Shown one piece after another: positions 39,055 to 51,332 of a stretch of 64,000 nucleotides of DNA. Numbering within the stretch: position 1 is the first letter of the stretch; every line of letters begins with the position of its first letter. The stretch lies in the NCBI RefSeq assembly GCF_018691265.1, contig NW_024881278.1, positions 2,370,001 through 2,434,000 of the forward strand, in the 5' to 3' direction. Position numbers and translations under genes: made by a program. The stretch comes from Tyto alba. Taxonomy: Eukaryota; Chordata; Aves; Strigiformes; Tytonidae. A model generated the notes under the pieces. The model was given only the letters and a program-made list of their open reading frames with translations. It was not told the origin of the DNA and did no database searches.

Positions 39055-40087
39055 TCAAGCATAAAATATGAGTTCGGGAATTTGCCCTCCCTGTACCCCA
39101 GTGCCATTGGTACTGTCCGAAGAGCACTGAAACTGCACAGTCACCTTCCCGCACTGAACTTCTGTCATTCCTTCTTGTCCAAAATAGCTGAGTTCGTTAC
39201 CATCCAGAATCACGCTAGCCGTGTAAAAGGTGTCAGGTTCAATCTGCACCGGATATTCAAACCACACGGGAAAAGTGTTACTAGAACCATCGGAGAAATA
39301 TTTACTCAAGTTCTGGCCTAAGATAACTCCTTGTCGTTTGAGTTCAATCTTGGCACTGTACTCTGCCGATCCACAGCTGGAGCCGTACAGGCCGAAGCCA
39401 GCAATAAACACTCTCTTATCAACAGCAAACTGGATGCTGTCACACCGACCCCTGTAGCGCCACTGGTTGCTGCGGTAAGCGCAGGACTGGAAACGATGGC
39501 ACCGCTGAGGAACGAGGCCTTTACGGGGCTTGCTGACAAACTGTAACTCTGGCTTTTTGGCGGCCGTGTACCAGAGGAAGATATCATTGGTTTCGTTGAG
39601 AGTCAGAATCCCAGACTGAGCAGCGCCGTTCGCAAAGTCGTCAAGTGCCATGGTGGGGATGCGTATCAAGTACAGAGCCTTCCCGAGGACTTTGCGCTTG
39701 TTCTCTATGGTAGCCGTTACCTCTTGTCGCTGACACTCCACTTCAGCCCAGTTCAGAGCTGCTTCGAAAACAACAATTTCTTTGGCATTCAAAGTCTCCC
39801 TTCGGAGAATGCTTTCAAGTGTCTGAAAATCAATGTCACAGAACCCCTCAGATTTCAAAGCGAGCTCAGCTTGGGCATCAATCACTTCCCAACAGCGCTG
39901 GGTCAGGTCAGGTTCCTCGAATAAGCAGCTCTGGGAAAGCAGCACGCAGGCATTCTTTGCACTTAGACTCGTCTCTAGAAAGTTGACACAGGCGCGGGCA
40001 AGATGAGGGACGATATACTTCTTGGCAGCATAAAGAGTGGCCAGTACAGTATCTGCAGCCAAATCAATTTCATCGCAATATATGTAT
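39055..40087 (-). CDS. BTBD3: BTBD3 last coding exon (end of BTB, BACK, PHR domains and stop)
   Basis: The exon follows acceptor TTTTATTTCAG at 40088 and encodes 343 residues, from YIYCDEIDLAADTV to PELIFYA, then TGA at 39057-39055. The first 41 residues finish the BTB domain, the next 110 or so are the BACK domain (NACVLLSQSCLFEEPDLTQR), and the last 147 or so are the PHR beta-sandwich. One intronless exon holding BACK plus PHR fits strong purifying selection on the block. It continues without a break into the 3' UTR. Confidence 0.97.
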
Positions 40088-43000
40088 CTGAAATAAAACA
40101 CACGCATGTAACACTGTGGCTTAATGCAAAAACATTGTTTGATAACGACATCTGAAAATTATAAACAAACCCTATTTAAATGGCTCCACATTAAAAGCCA
40201 ACGGCACTTTTGGGGAACGTTGATTAAATCCAGAAAGAAAGTACAAACCAAATTCATCACTCTTGTAAGACCACAGAAGAGAGCGGGCTTAAATCAAAGG
40301 TGAATAAAACTTCACATCTGGGGTACATGCTATGTAGACAGTGGTTATGTTTACAAGCGACGGCCCCTCCAGCTCTGTGCTCCTTCCGTGCACGCTTTGG
40401 CTAATGAGACACTATCTGCCCCAGGCAGGAGCTCCTCAAGGGCTACCTGACTTGGCTAACACAACAGTCTGGAACACTTACAACAGAGCATGCTTGCACT
40501 GGATGTCCTGTGACAGTGACTGATGATTTACTGAGGTGTATATATAAATATGGGCATGAAAATAAGCTTCTTTGGAATAACTAGGTAGTCTAAGAAGAGA
40601 AATGCTATCAAAGTACATCAGGTGCTATCCGTTTTCATAACTACTGGGTTGGGTTTTATGTGGGGGGTGGCCTTTTTTTTCTTTTTTTAAAACAGGGTGA
40701 CGAAGCATATAAGAATAAGAAAAGGCACAGAATTCTAATTTTCAGGTTTCTTGATGCTTACAATGTCTTAGCTCCGCTAGCACAGTGTTTTCTCTCAGTC
40801 TCGTTGCATAAGGAAGAAAAGCAGCTGTACTGCTATATTAGCATGGTGGAAGAGAAGGTGGTAAAATTCTATTTATGTGACTAAACTGCTGGGATCCGTT
40901 GCTCAGAGAAATGAAGCATTGTACAGTTTGTTCTTTTTAATATATCATGCTTCAGGGCCCCATTTGCAGCTGGTGAATGCAATGTACTAAAACCATGCCA
41001 AATGGAATTTTACTCTTCACAGGAATAAGCAAGTCTTGATGGTTATGGTTGATAAAAGTGTCTTCCTCCAGTAAAGCTGAAGTTGTATGTGACCCTGTAC
41101 TAATTAAAATTTTCTAGTTAGCAGGTTTCCCAACACAATGAATTTTTTGCAGAACAGATGTGCTTATAAAGTGGAGCTAGTACCTATACTGATCTGATTA
41201 TAGTTGTAAATATCCTTATTTGTACTTTTGCAGGTGTAGGGTATTATCCTCCAAGCCACACTTAGAAAACATGCTCAGAGCAGATATACTGCTCAAACAA
41301 TATAATAAAATCTAAGAGGTTACAGAGAGAAAGAGTGCTTCCACAGATCCAAATCTTTTTTTTTTTTTTTTTTTTTTAAACCTTTATTACTTTGTTTCAG
41401 CTGGGCTATTTTTAACAACAAAGAGCACATCTATATATCACTGGTTACAGGCTCAGCAGCTTTACTGTCCAAAAAATTTTCAATGTGTCAATTCATTCAC
41501 TTTTATGACTCCTCTCATTGCTCTGCAACTCTTTTCTCCCTACCATTACTTCTCTTTGCCCGTTAGTACAGCAGAGAATGACATCTGGTTTAAAGTGAAA
41601 TTGTACAAAAGTTGCTAGTTTAATATTCATGAAAGTGAAGAACTAATATCACTGACTTACAACAGAGACAGCACAGATCGGCTGTCAGCAATATTCTACA
41701 CTTCTCACTTTGCCAATGCACCTTGCCTCTGGTCTGCAATTATTGATACTGCAGTTTCACCCTGTTTTTAAACAGAGGATTCTGCTAGACCACAGGGTTT
41801 GATGGTTTAGTAACACATTCATCCTGGGATAAGATGAGACCATGGTTCTAGCTTGAACAGTCAACATTAAGATAAAACACATTAAAGACACCAATTCAGT
41901 GTGTCAGACAGACTATGAATTTAACCCTATTTTTAAGACTGTAGAGAACAGCCAAAACAATTTTACTGGGAGAATAATTAGTATCTACTAGTTGAAGTAT
42001 TATTTCCTATGTTACATCTGGCAATGCCTTGTCTGATGTTTGTTGTCAGAATTCCCACTATACAGTAAAACACAAAAAGCATTTATGCTACAAGAGTATA
42101 CTGTCCACGGGGGAGAAAAAAAAAAAAAAAAAACAACAACAAAAAAAACCAAAATGAAACAAAAACTAACCACCCCAAAAAAACAAACTCAATGTATTTT
42201 CTGACAAGGATTATAGTGCATCCCTCCAGACTGGGGAAAGGAACATGTGAAGGAGAGGGCTGCTTTGGGATAGGTAAAAAGTCTTTTCCTTCTGCAGCAA
42301 TAGTACTATGAGCCTTCTGCCATCCACTGCTCACAGCAGTTGTAAGCAACCTTCATGGGGTTGATTTCCCAGGGGCAGAGCAGTGAAGGGGACCGTGGCT
42401 GCCCCCAGGCTCCACCCAGTGCAGCACATGCACTGGATCCTGCGATGAGGGGAATGCTGCATGGCTGAGCAACATCCCTTTCCCTTCCCTGCACCGTCAC
42501 GGCAGCAGACACCCCTGGTGTTTGCAGACACAGGAGCACCCTGCAGGTTCAGGCACACCGCATCAGTGGAAGTTAGAACTGGCAAGGTTAGCTCAATGTC
42601 CAGAGACCACAAACTTTTTGTGGTCTTTTGGTTTTTTAAATAAAAGCTGAGAAGTTGAAGAATTTCATGGTTCTGGTCATGCACTCAAAGATAGTTTCCT
42701 AAATTGCCATGGGCTAAATAATATGCCTAAACCTAGATGTCAGCATTGATACTCTCCCTTCTAGGTTTGCTCTCTGAACATATTTCTTAATGATAAATTC
42801 TCAAAGCATTCAGTTTTTATACGGAAAATCACACTTAGCCACAGTGAAAAAGATTTGCTGTTCAAAAAAGAAGCGGGGCTGGGTAAAGGATCTTATATTT
42901 GCGCCTTGTAAAATCCTGCATGAAAGTAAAGCACAAGTCTGAGCTCTGCAAAAAACACCCGCAAAACCAGAAAGGTGCAAAGCAGGGATCCATAATGCAC

Positions 43001-45811
43001 CTACTTACATAATGTCATATCTTAACTTTATATTCCAGGTCTACAGAACATCTGTGTGACTTCAACTCTTCTTGGCAGTTACTAATATTTGCACAGAACA
43101 TTTCTGATGTTCATGGTAACCTATTAAAACTCTATGTAATAAACTCTATAGGCAACTTTGTTTATCTACAGTGACACTGAAACATAAAAAAAAAAAAACC
43201 CACACCATTCTGTAATCACAATCTAGTCAAAACAATCTATGAAGTACAAAAAGTTGCTAGCTAATGATTACACCACTACATGCAAGAAAATCTGCAGCAT
43301 ATTAAAAGAATCACTATCAGATATTAATGTCTATTTTTTATCAGAAAGCAATGGCAGTTACCAAAGCTGAAGGGAAAACCCCCTCAAAACTGTAGCATTT
43401 CTGTGATAGGGCATTTCTCTTTAATAATCAGACTTCACAGACACATTCAAGGACAATTCAGCAGGGAAGCTGCTTCATTATGCTCTTTTAGGAAAAGATA
43501 GCATTTCTTATGCAGTTTACAAGAAGAAAAATAATAATCAGGTAAACTGACTGTTCTTCCCCCAGTAGAATAAAAAACGCTATTCATGTAAACAGCATTT
43601 TTATCACTTTCCAAATGCATCAATATGATAGCTGAGGAGAAATTTAATTTTCAGAGGGTTTATTCAATAGCTTAGGGTCATTTTTCCAAGACAAGACCTG
43701 CATACAGCAAGTTTATAAAAGAGCTGGAATGATGTCAATGTACAAACCCAGCAATTCTGGGGTTGGGGGCAGGGGGGGGTGATGGTGTGTTTTTAACTTT
43801 TCACTATGCTTGCAAAGTAGAACAGGTTTTTTTTTTTTTTGTTACAGCTGACAATTCTTTTTAGTAACTCCATTCCTTTGTGTAATGTGTAGTGACAAAA
43901 CAGATCAATAGGCATTACAGTATACAATGTGCCCAAAGATCCCCTGTCAAAGTCGTTATTTATAACTGCCTACATTAGTCTAATATATGCGTGCCTGAAA
44001 GTAGAGGGGAAGAGCAAAATGAGGTAAAAGTTTAAAATGCTTGAAACACAAAAAGATAAATATTTTAAGCAACTGCTTTCTTTCTGTTTATATGCAAGTC
44101 TATTACGTTAACTGTAACATTACAAGTGTATGTATACATCATAAAGGAAAACGGATCCAGCAGATGAACGATGCTTACTTCAGCATTGCGAGAAAAGCAG
44201 CAGGCTCAACATCTGGTATACGGATTTCATCTTTGTCCTCAGCAAGCTCTCCGTAAAACATCGCATGGAATACAGAGCTCCCAACAGCCAGGACATACTG
44301 TTGAGAAAGGGAAATCTTATTTCATGCTTTAAACTGAAAGCACCGCCAACAAAAACAATGTGGGAGAGCCACTCTGAGCGTACTGGGCTTCACTGACAGA
44401 CTGTAGACACACTTCAGTAAGAAATGAAGTCAAAGTTAAGAACAGAATTACACACTTTCCCTGCATTTTACTCTCATGGGCATCTATGCATTAGCTACTG
44501 GAAAACGCTCACATCCACTACAGAAGTTAATTATTTCTAGAAAACCTCAAGAGTAATATTAATCAGCAGCACAAAGCAGCATTTCTAACTTTACGACAAC
44601 TGCCTTAGCACAACAAGTGTACTGTTTAACCAAAAACACCAAGAAAAGCAAGGGACAGACCATTCCACTGCATGTAGCCTTTTAAAATACAGAATTATGC
44701 CTGTCCCAGAAGAGCCGAGCCTCCCACGCTCTGTCCCAGCGTGACCGTGGGAGCTCTCCCCAGCTCTCCCCGCCCCAACTGATAATGCAGCTGTTGCTTA
44801 CTTTGTGTCCTGGCAGCCGCTGGGTCCCACCTGGTGGCCCGACCACAAAATGAACATCTGCCATCAAGTCATTGTTGAACATCACTGCATTTCTACAAAC
44901 AGAGGCGGCGTGTTAATTTAGGGCACCCAGGAATTCTGTGCTTGCCCCAGACCCAAGAAATTACATTTATTGCCAACTTAACAAGTTGCACGTTAGTAAA
45001 GAGAAACAGGTCACACTTGGTTTTAAGCTTCTTTACTCATCATCACACAAATATACCAGAGAAAAAAGTAAGCAGAGATGGTGGAGCGGGTGTGCACGTG
45101 TGTGTATGATAAAAAAAAAAAAAAAAAAAAATCAACCCCAAACTTATGAGAACTTTTCAAAAAGTGGAAATCAAAGTCAAGAGCATGTATCACTGAAAAC
45201 CCCCGCTAAGGTCTAAAAGCAAATCTTTACGGGTATGCTGCAGCTTCCAGCAACATTTTTATTTACTCAAGACAAACAGCTGCCCTGTCTGGAAAAGAGA
45301 TATTAAAATATTTTCCATTACCAAAAAACTTGTTTCACACACACAGAGAAGGAAAAAAAAAAAACAAACAAAAAAAAGAGAACAGTGCTTTCTTCTGCAA
45401 ACAAATTAATAACTAAACATATACATTACAAACATTTTGCTACTTTTCAGCACTCCATTCGAACAGCAAAAATAAACTGCCCTGAACTTACCTCTCTCTG
45501 ATAGTTGGATAAAGTCCTTGCCAATTAGGTGCTGGAATAGTGTTGTTGTTATTGAGATTTTGCTGGTGGTACTGCTGGACAGCAGTTGTATTAGTGTTGG
45601 CTGGTTTCTTTCGGGGAAAAATATCAGCAGCCATCTTCTTCTTCTTTTTGGTCTTCAAGGTAATGATTTCATAGCAAACTGGAGGCAATTTGCTGCTGCT
45701 GCTGCTGCTATTTCCCTTCTTAGAGCTCTTCTTGGACCTGTTCTTGACCGTCTCTGGAAGCATCAAGAAGAAGGTGAGACATTTCATGTTCTTTCCTTTC
45801 TCATCTACCAT
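39055..45811 (-). CDS. BTBD3: BTBD3, BTB/POZ domain-containing protein 3 (four coding exons)
   Basis: Coding exons read 45811-45492, 44892-44802, 44297-44179 and 40087-39055 on the minus strand and join in frame to 520 residues, against about 522 for the human protein as I remember it. Seen: a Lys/Ser-rich N-terminus, a BTB domain from about residue 113 to 218 (motif DLMADVHFVVG at its start), a BACK domain from about 220 to 330, and a C-terminal PHR domain from about 374 to 520 (CHRFQSCAYRSNQWRYRGR near its start), ending PELIFYA. Every intron is GT-AG. Known of the family: BTBD3 is a neuronal BTB-BACK-PHR protein that moves to the nucleus and directs dendrite orientation towards active axons; BTB-BACK-PHR proteins commonly act as Cullin-3 adaptors, which is inference here. 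The paralogue BTBD6 is the alternative, but the N-terminal leader and the near-identical PHR match BTBD3. Confidence 0.97.
41356..41378. repeat. T23 tract in BTBD3 intron
   Basis: Uninterrupted T run on the plus strand (A run in the transcript). Confidence 0.95.
42116..42158. repeat. A-rich tract with CAA units in BTBD3 intron
   Basis: A18, then CAACAACAA and A8. Confidence 0.9.
44179..44297 (-). CDS. BTBD3: BTBD3 third coding exon (middle of BTB domain)
   Basis: This 119-base exon lies between acceptor TTTCTCAACAG and donor GTAAGC. It encodes the 39 residues YVLAVGSSVFHAMFYGELAE through EPAAFLAML plus the first two bases of Lys177 (phase 2), the classic BTB stretch containing the FHAMFYGEL signature used in dimerisation and Cullin-3 contact in the family. 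Codon AAA of Lys177 is rebuilt with the first base of the next exon, 4.1 kb away. Confidence 0.96.
44298..44801 (-). other. BTBD3: BTBD3 intron between second and third coding exons
   Basis: GT-AG intron of 504 bases, phase 0, splitting the BTB domain. No other feature seen. Confidence 0.93.
44802..44892 (-). CDS. BTBD3: BTBD3 second coding exon (start of BTB domain)
   Basis: This 91-base exon follows an acceptor TTTGTAG at 44893 and ends with AAA before a GTAAGC donor (phase 0). It completes Arg107 and encodes NAVMFNNDLMADVHFVVGPP followed by GGTQRLPGHK, the first strand and helix region of the BTB fold. Residue 110 is Val (GTG); I recall Met at this place in the human protein, a conservative change. 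The intron before it is 599 bases and the one after it 504 bases. Confidence 0.96.
44893..45491 (-). other. BTBD3: BTBD3 intron between first and second coding exons
   Basis: GT-AG intron of 599 bases, phase 2 (donor GTAAGTT, acceptor TTTGTAG). It contains an A21 run at 45111-45131 and an A-rich tract at 45353-45379. Confidence 0.92.
45111..45131. repeat. A21 tract in BTBD3 intron
   Basis: Preceded by a short TGTGTGTG-like stretch. On the transcript strand it is a U21 run about 220 bases upstream of the second coding exon. Confidence 0.95.
45492..45811 (-). CDS. BTBD3: BTBD3 first coding exon (residues 1-106 and part of 107)
   Basis: The exon starts with ATG at 45811 (MVDEKGKNMK) and ends GAGAG, followed by a GTAAGTT donor, leaving phase 2. 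It encodes a low-complexity Lys/Ser leader, a run of six Ser (residues 35-40, all AGC), KLPPVCYEIITLKT, five Lys, then MAADIFPRKK. A second start at Met60 (45634) would give 461 residues, the length I recall for the shorter human isoform, so both starts are probably used. A splice acceptor ending TTTACAG lies 12 bases upstream of the first ATG, which would put the exon's 5' edge at 45823; transcription could instead begin in the CpG-rich block 46030-46400. Confidence 0.95.
45632..45634 (-). promoter_or_regulatory. BTBD3: internal ATG (Met60), probable start of the 461-residue isoform
   Basis: ATGGCGGCTGAT...: an ATG followed by G at +4, preceded by AAGAAGAAG so that a purine sits at -3, hence a good Kozak context. 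The product MAADIFPRKK onwards would be 461 residues, matching the length I recall for the shorter human isoform. Confidence 0.55.
45691..45708 (-). repeat. BTBD3: (AGC)6 coding microsatellite, Ser35-Ser40 of BTBD3
   Basis: Six identical AGC codons in a row on the coding strand. It sits in the disordered leader and is the likely source of the small length difference from mammalian BTBD3. Confidence 0.9.
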
Positions 45812-46029
45812 GAGTATATTTGTCTGTAAAGCTAGATTGCCTAACTAGACAGGAACATTAAAAAATGCACGTGAAAGCAGAAAGCAGCACCGCTGAGAGT
45901 TTGCTTCTTTTCCAGCAAGACAAGGTGACCTTTCCAGTGCACCGAGTAAGAAACTGCCTTTAAGTTTGATCCAGTACTTGAATCGTTAAATACACCCCCA
46001 TCATTCCCGCCAGGTTTCTTTCTTTCCAG

Positions 46030-46400
46030 ATCTCTGGAATCGCCTGAAAATGCTACACCCTGCGAGGAGCGGACGCGCGGGGCTGTAGCACCGGCTTTCT
46101 GAAGGGGGCTAGCGAGGCACGCACGGTAGCACTGCTAGTCTGCTGGGCGAGCCGAACTTGTGCGTTGAAGGGATGGGAGCAGAGTAGGTATTGCAGCCCT
46201 GCAGATGGAGTCAGCCGGCGTCGGGAGCCAATAGCTGAAGTCACCGATAACGATTGGACCCAGCCGCACAGTGACACCTATTGTAACGTATGCCGCTCTG
46301 ACATTAAAGCGACAGCAGTTGCGCTCCTCACTTCATACGCAGCGCCGAGTAATAAAGTAGTAAATGGCATGCAGAGGCGCCTAAGTGCGTGACTGGCCAG
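46030..46400 (-). promoter_or_regulatory. BTBD3: secondary CpG-rich block, possible internal BTBD3 promoter
   Basis: A patch with clustered CpG (GGACGCGCGGGG, CCGGCG, GCGCCGAG) about 220-590 bases upstream of the start codon, in otherwise AT-rich sequence. A start site here would give a leader continuous with the first coding exon, without the 12 kb intron. Vertebrate BTBD3 is known to have alternative first exons; assignment of this block is inference. Confidence 0.4.
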
Positions 46401-49400
46401 AAGCGTGTGTGTGTGTTAGCTCTCCTTTGATGCCGCTTGAATTTTCACAGGGGAAGCCATACAAACTTGAAATCGGGTAGAAAAGCATATTTGAGTCTAA
46501 ATATTTCTGTGGGAGCTATTTCCACATACAGTCGCTATTAGCATGACTTCATCTGTCTCCAGTATTCTCACAAATCCCTGCTGTAAGAGTTGTTCAGCAA
46601 AAGCACGCTACAGATATCAGAACCAAATTAAAGCAATCAACTAGCAGCAGCAAAGACTGCGATGCAGTTAAACAATCCCTTTCAGCGCAGCTTCTACTCC
46701 AGTGTAACACGAATAGAGATGAGGTCACAGCTTTAGCTTTAACTCCTTCTGTTTCTAGATAATGTAATAGCCTTTGACAGGGGTCCCAAATCACTAAGCA
46801 GTGCTAATTAAGTCAGCTTACAACAGACCTGGCTGCACCACATCAGAAGAAAACTTCTAGATGTGCAATCAGATGAAAGTAAACCAGAATGAATATATTT
46901 AATCAATATTTCAAAGCATTAAATGAAAAAGTCAAAATGATTTAAAGAGTCTTAGGCAGAAATCACTCCTTGAGATGCAAACACACTCTGGTTTTACTCA
47001 CATATAATTTCCGAAATAAAGAGGATGTAAAGCTATGCCAACCAAACCATTTAAATAGGAAAGAAGACTAATTTTCAGTCATTAGTTTACTTAGAACTTA
47101 AATTTAGATCAGATTTCTTTAACAGTAGGTCAAGCAAATTAAAAAAAAAAAAATCAAGCAAGCATAGCCACTTAAAAAAAAAAAAAAACAAACAGGAAAA
47201 TCAAAATTTATTATATATTAGGTGTCAACATTTCACACCTTAAAATATGGGGGAGGGGGAGAATGCAAATTCATAATGATTTTCAAGTTTTAAAGAATCC
47301 TCTTTGCTTTCAAAGCAAATTTTAGCCTTAATTAGTTTTGCTGCACAAGAGCACAACAGTGAAATTTAGTAATCAAAGGTTGGTGGAGAAATGGCTGACC
47401 TTGTGGAAACTCCTGACGGAAATCTGCCACTGACCTAAACTGAAGCACAGAAATGTTACTCCAGGCTGTTTATTGAAACACCATCACAACTGCTTGAAAC
47501 GCAACTATGGCTTTGGAACTCAATCTCAGAATGTCTTTGAACCTGAAACTGTGCAGGTTATTTCAAAGATTACCAGGTCTCCTCGGGAGACGTGCCATAT
47601 AAAGTACTAACTACCCTGGCAGTTGGCCACCCAGAGACCTCGCTGCAGTGGTCTGAGACGATACCGGTTGCAGACACGCAACTGTCCTCTCTGTCTGAAG
47701 TCACTGCTCACGGAAGGGGGCAACAGAAGGATACGTGTCCATGCCTCAGCTGCTGCATTTCACAACCCAACGCTTTAGTGCAGAATCTCCTTCACTGGTA
47801 ATTTAAAAGATGGTGTGGCTGAAAGGCAGAGATACATAACCCGCCTCTCAATGTATTTAGGAATGTAATTTCCAAATAAATTCTTTCTAGCGAGCTTCTC
47901 CTTCCCTCCTTCCCCTCCCCCTCTTTTTTTTTCCTTTTTTCTTTTTTTACCTGCAGCAAATCGATTTGTGAGGGAAAACTAACAACCTACGCCGTACTGA
48001 ACCATAGAGAGGTAAAAGAAGCAGTAGGGGAGAAGAAACTCATCCCACAGATAGGATGTTTATAACTGCTCACAGCTGAGAGTTTATAATGGGGATACAG
48101 CAGGTATTCTCAGCACAAAATTTGAGTTTGTTGAGTTTGCATAAGGTTTTTCCCCTCTTCTTATGTAAATTTCCAGCCCTTCTTGTTACAAAACCCATCC
48201 TTTTGCCACTGCACAGGACAGACATTTCAAAAGGAAGAAGTCTTAAAAAAACCCCAAACCTTTGAAGGTACAGAAAAACCATGCACCCCTGAAAATCTGG
48301 TTCTCTGTATTGCAGTTGGCAAAAAGCGAAAGATAGCAGGGGTCAGGAGATTCAAATGAGAGATTTGATTTTCATTTCATAAATCCATTTTATAGACTAC
48401 CTAAGTATATAAAAATCAAGGTCCTTGCACATTTTTTCCAACCACTTGAGACCAGTACAAATCCCAAGATTATACACACACCAGACAAGGTCACTGGGAG
48501 ACTACAGAAGAGAAAGAGAATGACGGACTGACCCATCAACTCAAGTCTGGGAAAGACAGATCATAAACACGAACCCATAGGAGCCCACCGTATCTCTGAC
48601 TTCTGTCAAACATAACACATGTATAGCATGTTGTGTTTTCTCAGGGAATGGGGGGAGGGAGAAGATGAAGCATGTTCTGCCTGAAGCTAGACAGACCCCA
48701 GTAGACAAGAAGTATCTGCATGACAGGATAAAAATCCACCCCAGTAAATAAAAAGCCTAACTGCCATCTTTGTCTGTTCTTAAGCCACCCGCCAAAATCT
48801 GGTTTGTTATAACTGGAAAATAGTGCCAATTCCACAACAGACTCTGGAAGTTCCTATGAAGAACTACAAACATGTTACAGGCTTTATAGCACCTTCCACT
48901 GCGCTTCAGCAGCTGAGAAACCAATCATTAGATGCCTTTGAAATGGGGGGGAGAAAAAAAAAAAACAAACACAACAACAAAGAATTAGCGCTAGTTGCAC
49001 TGGCTGTTCTTTCAGTTTTGGCAGCAACTTCCATTTACTTCCCTACAATGTAGTTTTCCTGTTTTACTGTATATGTACTGTTAATGAGTTGACTAATCAA
49101 TATGTTAGCAGTCAGTAAAAGCAACCTATGAACTACTCCCTGTTGAAAGACTTGTCAAAATCCTAAATTCAAATCAGTCCATCTCCAGCAAGAGGATCAA
49201 GGAAATTGACCTTCTCTCACACAAAGACCCATCCATTTCTGAAAGCTTATTACAGTGTTCCTAATCTTCTTCAGCAATTCTCATTTTTCTTCATTAAGTT
49301 TATGTTAACAAAACCAAACTTGATATATACAACTTAGAAAAAGGGAAATACAGTTCTTCAAAGGCACATTAATCTTTTTTTTTAATAAGCAAAGTAGTCA

Positions 49401-49911
49401 AACCAGAAATATTTTAACTTAAAGGGTGTAGGAAATTCCATGCTTAAGTTTTAACAGTGGCCTAATGAAAATCCAAAATGCCAGAGGTGAAGAATTAAGC
49501 AAAGGACTATATTCTGAGGCTGAAATACTACGCATCGAGTTACATGCCCCTTTCAAATTATTAGGAACAAGTTACAAGCCCTTGGAAATCAGCTCCTGAC
49601 TAAATTTTGTGAACAACTGAAGCATCAGTTTTGCTGTTTAAATCCAAATGTGTGCAATATAACTGCGATCCCAGTTCCACATATCCCTTAAGACCATAAT
49701 ATACCTTGACAGCATTGCGAGGGTTGGCACAGGACTCATATTATAGCCCAACTCTTGGCACAACTTTTAATAGTATGGTACTACTATAATTATGCCTTTC
49801 TGAAGGTAACTTCCAACTGAGAGGTCATTTCGTTTCCAGGGTTGATAGGAATACTCCTCGTATTACATCAGTCTCTCCTGCTGCAATAGCAAAAGTATAC
49901 TCAAGTTTTTC

Positions 49912-49930
49912 TTTTTTTTTTTTTTTTTTC
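49912..49930. repeat. T19 tract
   Basis: T run flanked by TTTTTC and TTTCTTC. Confidence 0.9.
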
Positions 49931-51280
49931 TTTCTTCTAGTAAGTTGTGGTTTTCTGTATCTCTCATTTACAGGTCCATTCTTCATGCAGTAATGTGAAC
50001 CGGACAATTCTATAAAAAGCAAGCTTTCATCGAAATTCCCAATAGTCTGTTACAACGAGATCATGAATAAAGGAATGAATTCCAAGTAGGCAATGAGAAA
50101 ATGCATATATTTCTTTTTTGTAAAGTTGCCAAGTCTCTCCCTTGGCAGTTATTATGCCTATGCATTATTAACATTCTTTGTTTAAATTCTGAATTTTCCC
50201 TTACAAGGAAACAAATTTCAGATGATACATCTTGATTAACCAAAATAAACACACAGCGTTACTGTTTAACAAATCTACCTGTCCACTGTTAATTTTCATT
50301 GAATTTAAGTTGACTTTAAGCACTCATTTAAAATTGAATGCACAAGTTCAAAAAACAAATAAACAAAAACCTCAACAAACCCAACCCACACAGCTGAGCC
50401 TAGTTCTGTTTACCTATCTATGAATTATTTAGTCACTTGGAAGAATCCTTCCCAATTACTATTCCAACCCTTCTGTTTGTAAAAATGCACATTTGGAAAG
50501 GGGACTGATAGCTCCACTCTTGATTTCCTCAAGTAAAAAATGCATTGCAGTTGACAAAACCTTCCAACCTCCTCTCTCATAAGTTTCTGATTGGCAGCAC
50601 TGAAAGTAACCAAGATTGCATCCACTTCTGTCTGTTGCATGGAAAAGCTGACCCTGAAATCCAACTCAGTATGGTCTTCTATGAAAAAAAAATAAAATGA
50701 CAAATGAAAGCTAGGAGAAAGATGGGCAAAATTGTAAAGACTCTCAGAGAAGCCAGAATATGGGGTAAAAAAAAAAAAAGAGCATTCCTTTCCCAGAATA
50801 GCCAAGACCTGAGAAAGTGTTGAATAGCATCAGAGTAGAATTGCATCTTGAACTAACACTAGAAGCTTTCAACCAAAGTCCAAACTAGCTAAGTTGTATT
50901 TTGCTATAGGTCTTATGCTACACTAGCAACATACTTGTTGGCAAATAGTCTTCTTAACGGCTTAGTGTTTAAAGTATGTGGATTTAAACACTGCATAATA
51001 TTATCCACTAAGATAGTTTTAACATTTTTTCCTAAATGCTCTTAATGCTTTAAAGAAAACAAAAGCAGAAAGCCCTAAGCAGCCCAGTCAACAGGTAAAC
51101 ACAAATTTATGTAAAATAGAAGCTTAAAGAATGAACATTCAGATGTATTTTACTCTTTAATTCTTGTGCTATTTGCTAGCATATAGGCTATGTCTCTGCA
51201 TGGCACTTCTTTTTGGTCTCCCTACCAAAGCAGCCTTATTTCATATGTCCTTTTTGTATCTGCAATCATTTTCATCTTGG

Positions 51281-51332
51281 TTGGTTGTTTTTGTTTGTTT
51301 GTTTGTTTGGTTTTGGTTTTGGTTTGTTTTTT
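51281..51332. repeat. (GTTT)n/(GGTTTT)n low-complexity tract
   Basis: GTTTGTTTGTTTGTTTGG followed by GGTTTT units. Confidence 0.9.

Larger units (their letters stand above)
40088..44178 (-). other. BTBD3: BTBD3 intron between third and last coding exons
   Basis: GT-AG intron of 4091 bases (donor GTAAGC, acceptor TTTTATTTCAG, phase 2). AT-rich, with a T23 tract at 41356-41378, an A-rich CAA tract at 42116-42158, and a CpG-containing patch at 42300-42560. I see no extra exon or gene in it. Confidence 0.9.
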
